The notes beneath the pieces were generated by a model. The model was given only the letters and a program-made list of their open reading frames with translations. It was not told where the DNA came from and made no database searches. Positions 6,476 to 13,265 of a stretch of 41,383 nt of DNA are shown here, piece after piece (position 1 is the stretch's first letter; each line of letters begins with the position of its first letter). Source of the DNA: Candidatus Lambdaproteobacteria bacterium (GTDB lineage Bacteria; SAR324; JACQKK01). The position numbers and the translations under genes are program-made. The DNA is taken from NCBI GenBank assembly GCA_016204605.1, contig JACQKK010000202.1, positions 1-41,383 of the forward strand. Direction: 5' to 3'.

Positions 6476-9187
6476 ATGAATCACCTGTTGCGCACCTGCA
6501 AATGCCACTGGGTCGGCGAGGAGTACGTGCACTGGGGCCGGGCGGCGCTGGACCGGCGGGCGTTCGCGGCGCCGGGCACGGCGCCCAAGTTCGCGCCGGA
6601 CGCGCCGGTGGCGGGGCGCCACTTCAAGCTCGAATTGCACCTCGATCCCGAGGCGGAGCGCGCCTGGGGCACGACCACCCACGAGATCGACGTGCGGGCG
6701 GCCGAGGTGCGCGAGGTGCGCTTCAACGCGGCGCGCCTCGAGATCGGCGCGGCGCGGGTGGGCGGCAAGGCGACCGGGTTCGAGAACACGGGCGAGGAGG
6801 TGATCGTGCACCTGCCCCGGCCGCTGAAGCGGGGCGCCAGCGCGACGATCGCCCTCGACCACTCGGTGACGCGCCCCGCGGCCGGGCTCTATTTCACCAA
6901 CCCTGACCCGGCGTACCCCGACCGCTTCCGCACGGTGTGGAGCCAGGGGCAGGACGAGGACTCGCGCCACTACTTTCCCTGCCTGGACAAGCCGAACTTC
7001 AAGCAGTCGAGCGAGGCGCTGCTGTGGGTGCCGCGGGGCTGGTTCGCGCTCTCGAACGGCGAGCTGGTGCGCCAGGAGACGCGCGCGGCCGGGCGCGGCC
7101 GGAATGCGGCGGAGGAGCTCTGGCACTACCGCATGGAGCTGCCCTACTCGACCTACCTGTTCTCCGTGGTCGCCGGGGAGTTCAGCCGCCACAGCGAGGT
7201 CGTGGGCGGGGTGGACGTGCGCCGGTTCGTGCAGAAAGGGCGCGAGGGCGAGGGCGCCAACGCCTTCGGCAACACGGGCGAGATCCTGCGCTTCCTGGCC
7301 GAGGTGGCGGGTCACCCCTACCCCTTCAAGCAGTACACGCAGATCGCCGTGCCCGATTTCGTGTTCGGGGGGATGGAGAACTTCACCGTCACCACGCAGA
7401 CCGACCTGACGCTGCACGACGACCGGGCGCACCTCGACTTCTCCTCCGACGACCTGGTGGCCCACGAGGCGGCCCACACCTGGTTCGGCGACCTCGTCAC
7501 CTGCCGGAGCTGGGCGCACGCCTGGCTGCACGAGTCGTTCGCCACCTACATGGAGGCGCTCTGGGCCGAGCGGCGCCTGGGAATCGAGGAGCGCGACTAC
7601 CAGCTCCTGCGCGATGCCGAGGCGTATTTCACGGAGGATGCGGTGTACCGGCGGCCCCTGGTCACCCACCGCTACGAGGCGCCGATCGACCTGTTCGATG
7701 CCCACCTCTACCCGGGCGGCGCGGTGCGGCTGCGCCACCTGCACGCCGTGCTGGGCGACGCGCCCTTCCGCGCCGCGCTCACGCACTACCTGGAGCGCCA
7801 CCGGCTGGGCCTCGCGGAGACCGTCGACCTGGCCCGCGCCGTCGAGGCGGTGACGGGGCTCAGCTTCGACTGGTGGTTCCACCAGTGGATCCACTCGGGC
7901 GGCTACCCCGCCTTCGAGGTGCGCTACACCTGGAAGGCCGAGGACAACCTGGCCGAGGTGGTGGTCAAGCAGACCCAGCCCCTCGACGAGGGCCAGGGCG
8001 GAAGCGCCGCCGGCAGCGCAGGCGCCGCCGGCACCGCTGCGCCGGGCAAGGCGGAGCGGGCCTGGTTCCGCGTGCCCACCCGGCTGCTGTTCCAGGCGGG
8101 GGAGAAGCGGGTCGAGCTGCCGGTCACCGTCGAAGGGGAGGAGTGCCGCTTCCTGGTGCCCCTGGAGAAGAAGCCGACCATGATCCTGTTCGACCCCCGC
8201 TTCGAGTGCCCGGCCAAGTCGGTCAAGTTCGAGAAGGGGCAGGATCTGCTCCTGCAGCAGCTCCGCCACGCCGAGGGCGTGGTGGCCCGCATCGAGGCGG
8301 CGGACGCGCTGGCCGAAAAGCCCGGCCACGCCGTGGTGCTGGCGCTGCGGGAGCGGCTGCGGCGCGAGCCCTTCTGGGGCGTGCAGCAGCGCATCGCCAA
8401 GGCGCTCGGCAAGATCGGCGGCAAGGCCGCGCGCGACGCGCTGATCGCCGGGCTCGCCGTCGAGCACCCCAAGGCCCGCCGCGCCGTGGTCGAGGCGCTG
8501 GGCACGTTCAAGGACGATCCCCAGGCCGCCCGGGCGCTCGAACGGCTGGCGCGGGCCGGCGACGCCTCGTACTACGTCGAGGGCGAGCTGGCCCGGGCGC
8601 TGGGCCGCTGCCGCGCCCCCAAGGCGCTCGAGCTGCTGCGCGGCTACCTGGAGCAGCCCTCCCACGTCGAGGTGATCCGCAGCGGCGCTTACGACGGGCT
8701 GGCGGAGCTGGCCGACCCGGAGACCCTGCCGCTGATCGAGGCGGGGCTGCGCTACGGCGCGCCGGCGCTGGCCCGGCCCGCCGCCATCCGCGCCGCCGCC
8801 GAGCTGGGGCGCCGCCATCGGCACCTGCGCCCGCGCGTGATTGAGCTGCTGGGGCCGGTGGCCGAGCACAAGGATCAGCCCTCCGCCACGTTCCGGGGCA
8901 AGATGGCGGCCCTGCGCGCCTTCGAGAAGCTGGGGGAGCTCGATGCGACGCCGATCCTGCGCCGGGTGGCGGCGGGGGAGGTCGATGGGCGCATCGTGCG
9001 GCTGGCCCGGCAGACCATCGAGGCGCTGCGGCGCCAGGCCAGCAAGCCCGCCGAGCTGGGCGCGCTCCGCACCGACGTGGATCAGATCACCAAGGAGAAC
9101 AAGGCCCTGCGCGATCGGCTGGAGGTGCTCGAACGCAAACCGAAGTCCGCCGCTCCAAAGAAGGGCAGAAGGAAGCCGGCCGGGTGA
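6476..9187 (+). CDS. M1-family zinc aminopeptidase with C-terminal HEAT-like repeats
   Basis: 903 aa. Removes N-terminal residues from peptides, probably in the cytosol since no signal peptide is visible. The exopeptidase motif GGMEN is at 298-302. Zinc ligands and catalytic Glu: HEAAH at 330-334 with the third ligand E353 (HESFATYMEALW) exactly 18 residues on. The conserved Tyr region follows (LYPGGAVRLRHL). Residues about 500-520 are a Gly/Ala-rich linker. About 630-870 carry repeated helical pairs of HEAT type (IAKALGKIGGKAARDALIAG, VVEALGTFKDDPQAARALE). The tail ends in a short coiled coil and a Lys-rich segment. Start at 6476 is backed by GAGGAG at 6465-6470; the in-frame start at 6410 is not. 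Monocistronic by appearance. Confidence 0.93.
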   Translation: MNHLLRTCKCHWVGEEYVHWGRAALDRRAFAAPGTAPKFAPDAPVAGRHFKLELHLDPEAERAWGTTTHEIDVRAAEVREVRFNAARLEIGAARVGGKATGFENTGEEVIVHLPRPLKRGASATIALDHSVTRPAAGLYFTNPDPAYPDRFRTVWSQGQDEDSRHYFPCLDKPNFKQSSEALLWVPRGWFALSNGELVRQETRAAGRGRNAAEELWHYRMELPYSTYLFSVVAGEFSRHSEVVGGVDVRRFVQKGREGEGANAFGNTGEILRFLAEVAGHPYPFKQYTQIAVPDFVFGGMENFTVTTQTDLTLHDDRAHLDFSSDDLVAHEAAHTWFGDLVTCRSWAHAWLHESFATYMEALWAERRLGIEERDYQLLRDAEAYFTEDAVYRRPLVTHRYEAPIDLFDAHLYPGGAVRLRHLHAVLGDAPFRAALTHYLERHRLGLAETVDLARAVEAVTGLSFDWWFHQWIHSGGYPAFEVRYTWKAEDNLAEVVVKQTQPLDEGQGGSAAGSAGAAGTAAPGKAERAWFRVPTRLLFQAGEKRVELPVTVEGEECRFLVPLEKKPTMILFDPRFECPAKSVKFEKGQDLLLQQLRHAEGVVARIEAADALAEKPGHAVVLALRERLRREPFWGVQQRIAKALGKIGGKAARDALIAGLAVEHPKARRAVVEALGTFKDDPQAARALERLARAGDASYYVEGELARALGRCRAPKALELLRGYLEQPSHVEVIRSGAYDGLAELADPETLPLIEAGLRYGAPALARPAAIRAAAELGRRHRHLRPRVIELLGPVAEHKDQPSATFRGKMAALRAFEKLGELDATPILRRVAAGEVDGRIVRLARQTIEALRRQASKPAELGALRTDVDQITKENKALRDRLEVLERKPKSAAPKKGRRKPAG

Positions 9188-9489
9188 CCGCCGCATCGTG
9201 AGAAGGGGAGCCCTAACCGCCCGCGCGGCGCCGGGCGTCTCTATCCGCCGCCGCGGTTTCGCGGGCGGCCGCCGCTGCCGGGACGCACCACGTCCATGGT
9301 GTGAGTCCATGGCATCAGACAGCCTCCCCGTGCGGCGAGGCCGCAGGGGTGACGCCCTCGGTGGTGCCGATCGGCCTGTGTAACACTCTCACTTTCGGGG
9401 CCAGCGCCCGGGTGTATCCTGAAATGAAGAGGTGGGCCGTCTCCGCCGGAGACGGCTCTGGAACATCACCTTGAAGAAAGGCAATTGCG
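9188..9489. other. Intergenic spacer with a 5'-UTR hairpin
   Basis: No gene seen. Contains two CCATGG palindromes 7 bp apart near 9294-9312 and the hairpin described separately at 9436-9456. Confidence 0.6.
9436..9456 (+). promoter_or_regulatory. Strong 5'-UTR hairpin upstream of the Met/Gly-rich protein gene
   Basis: GCCGTCTCC and GGAGACGGC form a perfect 9-bp stem with a 3-nt loop ending 33 nt before the ATG at 9490. No U-tract follows, so mRNA stabilisation or translational control is more likely than termination. Confidence 0.55.
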
Positions 9490-10155
9490 ATGAAACGACT
9501 CCTGCTGCTCGCTGCGCTGATACTCGCGGCGACCGTTGGCGTGTTGGCGGTGGCCCAGGCCGATGAGAACTCTCCCCCTTACGGCTGGGGCGGCGGATGG
9601 GGCTGGGGCATGGGACCCGGCTCGATGGGTGCCGGCCCCGGCACGATGGGCGCCGGTCCCGGCATGATGGGTGGCGGCCCGGGCATGACGGGCGGTGGCC
9701 CCGGCATGATGGGCGCTGGGGCGGGCATGATGGGCGGCGGAATGGGCATGATGGGCGGCGGACATACGGCCTGGGTCGCCGACCTGCCGGCCGAGAAGCG
9801 CGAGCTGGTGCGCAAGCTGCAGGTGTCCACGATGCAGCAGATGATCGCCAAGCGGTCTCTCCTGCCGGAGCTCCGGCTCCAGTTGCGCAACGCGATGTTC
9901 GCCTTCCCGATCGATCAGTCCGCCGCGAGGAAGGCCAGAGCCGACATCGCCAGGATCCGCGAGGAGCTGTTCCAGCTTCATCTGGCGACCACCGCCCAGA
10001 TGCAGCAGATCGTGGGCAAGGAGACCTGGGACAAGATGCACCAGGGCTGGGGGCCGGGTGCGGGTCGCGGCCCCGGCATGGGCCCTGGCCAGGGACCCGG
10101 GATGATGGGCCCTGGCCAGGGACCCGGGATGATGGGGCCCGGCCCGGGCCGGTAG
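9490..10155 (+). CDS. Exported Met/Gly-rich protein of Spy/CpxP/ZraP-like build
   Basis: 221 aa. An N-terminal signal peptide (KRLLLLAALILAATVGVLAV, cleavage near AQA) sends it to the periplasm. Residues about 33-92 are a low-complexity array of Gly-Pro-Gly-Met-Met-Gly units. Residues about 95-175 form a helical hairpin domain (LPAEKRELVRKLQ, then ARKARADIARIREELFQLHL) like periplasmic metal-stress chaperones of the Spy/ZraP/heavy-metal-resistance group. The C-terminal 40 residues repeat GPGMMGPGQ. Clustered methionines suit soft-metal binding such as Cu(I), which is inference. Start supported by AAAGG 8 nt upstream. No metal transporter is adjacent. Confidence 0.78.
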   Translation: MKRLLLLAALILAATVGVLAVAQADENSPPYGWGGGWGWGMGPGSMGAGPGTMGAGPGMMGGGPGMTGGGPGMMGAGAGMMGGGMGMMGGGHTAWVADLPAEKRELVRKLQVSTMQQMIAKRSLLPELRLQLRNAMFAFPIDQSAARKARADIARIREELFQLHLATTAQMQQIVGKETWDKMHQGWGPGAGRGPGMGPGQGPGMMGPGQGPGMMGPGPGR

Positions 10156-10230
10156 GATGATGGGCGCTGCGCGCCCCTCGCCCTGGGAAGAGGGGCTCTG
10201 TTCCGCCATGGCGATCGCCACGCGCTCCGT

Positions 10231-10250
10231 CCCTCTCCCTGCGGAGAGGG
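10231..10250 (+). repeat. Dispersed palindromic element (short copy)
   Basis: CCCTCTCC (10231-10238) and GGAGAGGG (10243-10250) around CTGC, in the spacer between convergent genes, where it could also act as a bidirectional RNA hairpin. A related palindrome lies near 10341-10366 (CCCTCCCCCTCGATGGGGAAGG). Confidence 0.6.
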
Positions 10251-10411
10251 AGGGCCGGGATGGGTGGGCGACCATGGGCGGCGGGCGCACCGGCGCGCAT
10301 GGAACGTAGGCGCGAGTCCCATTGGAGGTGTCGGGCGGCAATCCCTCCCCCTCGATGGGGAAGGGAGCACGGCTGTTGAAAACGACGGGAGCGCGCGATG
10401 GAGAGCGGCGC

Positions 10412-11299
10412 TCACCCGCGCGGCATGTCCCGCTCGAGCATGCTGATGAACTCCTCGAAGCTGCGCACCTGGGTGCGCTGCTCCTCGGGCGTCTCGTGGC
10501 CGAGCCCCGTCTGGGAGATGTCGCGGTACATGTCGCCGGCGCCGGCGAGGATGCGCGGGGTCAGCCCCACGCCCTGGTAGGTGGCGGCGAGCTCGTTCAT
10601 CTCGCCGATCCAGCGATGGGCCTTGGGGGGCATGCGCTGGATGCCGTCCTGCGCATACTTGAGCAACGCATTCTGGCTCGTCTCCAGCTCCGCCAGCAGC
10701 GCCTCGAACACCCCCAGGCGCCGAGCCGAGACCAGCGATTCCGTACACAGCGCCGTGGTGGCCTTGGTGATGGTGGCGTAGCAGACCTTGATCGCCGAGG
10801 CCTTGCCCACCTCCGCGCCGAGCGGGCGGATGTCGAGCCCGTGGTTCTTGAGCTGGAGGAACTCCTGCAGGGCCGGGCCGGAGGCGTAGAAGCGGGTCTT
10901 GCCGGGCACGCGCGGCGGGGGGCCGATGATCGAGGCGTCGACATAGGGCGCGCCCGCAGCCTGCAGGATCTCGCCCACCTTGCGCGCCGACTGGACGGCA
11001 ATGGCGTTGCAATCGGCATAGACCGGCTTCGACCGGGTTTCCCTCATGGCGCTCGCCACGCGCTCGGCGGCCGTCACGGCGGCATCGGGCACCAGGATCG
11101 AGAGCACCAGATCGGCCTGCTTGACGAGATTCTCGATCGTGCCGACGTCGACGATGCCCACCTCGGCGGCCAGGGCGCGCGTGCGGGCACTGCGGTCGCC
11201 GAGCGCTGCGATCACCTTGAGCCCGTGCTGGGCGAGCACCTGCCCCACCCCCTGGCCCATATCGCCAGGGCTCATGATCCCCACCGTCTGCAGCTTCAT
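10412..11299 (-). CDS. NAD(P)-binding beta-hydroxyacid dehydrogenase-like protein (DUF1932 C-terminus)
   Basis: 295 aa. The N-terminal Rossmann domain starts MKLQTVGIMSPGDMGQGVGQ, the nucleotide-binding loop of the 6-phosphogluconate / 3-hydroxyisobutyrate dehydrogenase superfamily. It continues with DLVLSILVPD and YVDASIIGPPPRVPGKTRFY. The C-terminal all-helical half (VCYATITKATTALCTESL) resembles the DUF1932 domain, with the catalytic-lysine position in GKASAIKVCYA. The reaction should be NAD(P)-linked oxidation or reduction of a 3-hydroxyacid; the substrate is not evident. AAGGAGCG sits just upstream of ATG 11299. Transcribed alone, convergent with the Met/Gly-rich gene. Confidence 0.85.
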   Translation of the reverse strand: MKLQTVGIMSPGDMGQGVGQVLAQHGLKVIAALGDRSARTRALAAEVGIVDVGTIENLVKQADLVLSILVPDAAVTAAERVASAMRETRSKPVYADCNAIAVQSARKVGEILQAAGAPYVDASIIGPPPRVPGKTRFYASGPALQEFLQLKNHGLDIRPLGAEVGKASAIKVCYATITKATTALCTESLVSARRLGVFEALLAELETSQNALLKYAQDGIQRMPPKAHRWIGEMNELAATYQGVGLTPRILAGAGDMYRDISQTGLGHETPEEQRTQVRSFEEFISMLERDMPRG

Positions 11300-11826
11300 G
11301 CGTCGCTCCTTGTTTGAGAGGGTACGGGTCGATCGAAGGCTATCGCGCCGCGGCTACGCTCCGCGGCGCTCAGGCCGCGCCTCGCTCCCGCAGGCCGCTG
11401 CCGGGAGCGGGCCCGCGGGCGCGAAACGCCACGCCCGCCCGATCGAAGCGGCCTCTGCGGACTCGCCCCGCGGATGACGCCTCAGGATACACGTCAGTCC
11501 CGACCCGTCAAGCAAACGTCCGGCGGAATGGTGCACCGGATGGGTGGACGCGCGGACGAACTCGAACGGCGGATTCCTCGCGTGCCCTCGGTATGGCGGA
11601 CGGAACTCGGTCGAGCCCTTCAGCCGGTTGGGGAAAGCCTGCCCGTGACATCTGCCGGCGAGACGCTTGCGCGGCCCGGCACCGCGCGACGGCGGAGGCG
11701 CGGTCAGCGTGGAGACCCGCCCGGCGGCGCCCGGGGCGGATCCGGCGCTCCTTCCCCTGCGATCCGTCGAGGAGCGGCTCAGGCAAGGGAGCACGGGCCA
11801 TCCGTGCCGTTTGATATTGCGTCACT

Positions 11827-11871
11827 AATAGTCTATGCCATGATTAGACAAACGAATCGCAAGAGACTATT
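11827..11871. repeat. Inverted repeat AATAGTCT / AGACTATT in an AT-rich patch
   Basis: Perfect 8-bp arms at 11827-11834 and 11864-11871 separated by 29 bp. A promoter-like TTGATA-N17-TATGCC on the plus strand runs through the left arm. It lies 266 bp before the recombinase gene and could be a recombinase or regulator site. Confidence 0.45.
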
Positions 11872-12067
11872 CTGCGACCCAAGAACGAACCGGCGCACCC
11901 CGCCGGGTCGGGCGGTAAGCCCGCGCAGGCGCGCTGGAAGCGTAGAGGGGTGGTGCAGGCGGTAGGGCAGGAGCCTGACGGGAGCATTCCCGGCACAGGT
12001 TGGCAGGAAAGGGTGCACGCCGTGCCGGCATCAAGGAAGGGCCGAACGGTTGCGTGAGAACCCGCCG

Positions 12068-12110
12068 GAGGTTGGTTGACGGGACGTTCGCGCACGAGCG
12101 CGTATAACTA
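12068..12110 (+). promoter_or_regulatory. Candidate promoter region of the recombinase gene
   Basis: TTGACG followed 21 bp later by TATAAC, with a CGCGC-ACGA-GCGCG inverted repeat inside the spacer. The spacing is longer than the 17-bp optimum, so it may need an activator or the -35 may not be used. Confidence 0.3.
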
Positions 12111-12136
12111 TTGTGCCGTAAAGGGGCGATCTACCA

Positions 12137-12697
12137 ATGCGAAAGAATCCCGCGGTATTGACCGAGGAACAGACGAATTCCCTGATGCAGGGGACCTGGG
12201 GCCGCTCGCAGGAGCGGGACCGCTGGATGATGATCTTCCTGCTCAACACCGGCCTCAAGATCAACGAGTTCGTCAATCTGAACGTGGGGGATGTCTACAC
12301 GGGGCTCCGCGTGAAGAAGAATCTGCTGATCGCTTCCGCGCCCGGCAAGCCGCAGCGGGCGGTACCGCTCACGCGCGAGGGGCGGGAGGCCATCGCCTAT
12401 GTCCTGGAATTCAACCGCAGCCAGGGCTTCATGCTCGGAGCCGAGGAGCCGTTCATCATCAGCCGTCAGCGCAACAAGAAGGACCAGAGCTACCGCATGA
12501 CGCCCCGCCAGGTGCAGCGGATCGTCAAGACGCTGCGGGAGGATGCCGCGCTGCAGCAGAAGACGACGCCCCAGACGCTGCGCCACACCTACGCCAAGAC
12601 CTTGCTCGGCAAGGGGGTGGACATGAAGACGGTGCAGAAGCTGCTCGGCCACCGCTCCATCAAGACCACCCGCAACCTGTACGGGCTGGGCGACTGA
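12137..12697 (+). CDS. Small tyrosine recombinase/integrase-like protein, catalytic domain only
   Basis: 186 aa, about the size of FimB/FimE, lacking the N-terminal core-binding domain of XerC/XerD. The fold is clear: FLLNTGLKINEFVNLNVGDV, KPQRAVPLT, TPQTLRHTYAKTLL, and KLLGHRSIKTTRNLYGLGD. Against the R-K-H-R-H-Y catalytic set: Arg I is Lys41, the beta-strand Lys is Lys71, the HxxR His is Gln146, Arg II is Arg149, the LGH His is His172, and the nucleophile is Tyr182. Two of six positions are therefore changed. The protein stops four residues after the tyrosine. Start has AGGGG about 10 nt upstream. Function could be DNA inversion, integration, or a DNA-binding role after loss of activity. 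Confidence 0.82.
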   Translation: MRKNPAVLTEEQTNSLMQGTWGRSQERDRWMMIFLLNTGLKINEFVNLNVGDVYTGLRVKKNLLIASAPGKPQRAVPLTREGREAIAYVLEFNRSQGFMLGAEEPFIISRQRNKKDQSYRMTPRQVQRIVKTLREDAALQQKTTPQTLRHTYAKTLLGKGVDMKTVQKLLGHRSIKTTRNLYGLGD

Positions 12698-12730
12698 CGC
12701 CTCTTCCCCCCCTGCACGGCCGGTCCCGCC

Positions 12731-13264
12731 TCAGCCCGGCGCCGATGGGCCGGGCGGGCGGGCGCCCGAGGGTGGCGCCGGCTCGCCGCCCCCGGCCCGG
12801 AGCGGGGTCGCCGGCCGCAGGGCGCGGGCCAGCGCCAGGGAGGCGCCCAGCGCCAGACCCCCGCCCGCCAGATCGGCCAGCCAATCCGACAGCTCGCAGA
12901 AGCGCCCCGGCACGAACGCCTGGTGCAGCTCGTCGCTCAGGCCGTACAGGGCCAGGGCGCCGAATCCCGCCGCCAGGCGGCCTGGCGCCGCCATCAGCCA
13001 GCCCCGGGTCGCCACGTTCTGGTAGGCCAGGCCGAGCGTAAAATAGGCCAGCGTGTGCGCCCACGTGTCGATCAGCGGGACGCCGCCAGGGAGGCTCAGG
13101 GGCAGCGACGAAAGCGTGAAGATGACCGCGGAGCCCAGCACGGCGTAGGCCCAGCGCCGGCGGACGCCATGCCGCCAGAGCCGGCTGGCGGAGAGGCTCC
13201 GCACGGCGCGCACGAACGGCGAGGGCGCGCCCGCCGCGCCGCCCGCACTGGAAGTGGCGTGCAT
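12731..13264 (-). CDS. VanZ-family membrane protein
   Basis: 177 aa. Four predicted transmembrane stretches (YAVLGSAVIFTLSSLPLSL, TWAHTLAYFTLGLAYQ, LAAGFGALALYGLSDE, WLADLAGGGLALGASLALA). The family signature SDELHQAFVPGR followed by SDWLADLAGG places it in the VanZ-like family, whose molecular role outside teicoplanin resistance is unknown. It starts 1 bp after the leuS stop codon, so it is translated from the leu transcript. The last 35 residues are low-complexity Pro/Gly. Confidence 0.85.
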   Translation of the reverse strand: MHATSSAGGAAGAPSPFVRAVRSLSASRLWRHGVRRRWAYAVLGSAVIFTLSSLPLSLPGGVPLIDTWAHTLAYFTLGLAYQNVATRGWLMAAPGRLAAGFGALALYGLSDELHQAFVPGRFCELSDWLADLAGGGLALGASLALARALRPATPLRAGGGEPAPPSGARPPGPSAPG

Positions 13265-13265
13265 G

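Larger units (their letters stand above)
11300..12136. other. Long gene-poor spacer upstream of the recombinase gene
   Basis: About 840 bp with no convincing gene; open frames on both strands are Arg/Pro/Gly-rich and lack start signals. It contains an AT-richer patch at about 11810-11875 with an inverted repeat, listed separately. The rest may be decayed DNA. Confidence 0.5.

Noticed and set aside
6134..9310. A 1058-codon open frame antisense to the M1 peptidase
   Set aside because: Shadow of the aminopeptidase gene, low-complexity and without ribosome site.
9597..10160. Alternative frame in the Met/Gly-rich gene giving a His/Asp/Gly-rich protein
   Set aside because: It has no signal peptide or ribosome site; the repeats simply stay open in all frames.
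11354..11794. Minus-strand 146-codon frame upstream of the recombinase gene
   Set aside because: Part of it (FPNRLKGSTEFRPPYRGHAR) reads protein-like, but there is no start signal and the rest is low-complexity; not enough support for a gene.
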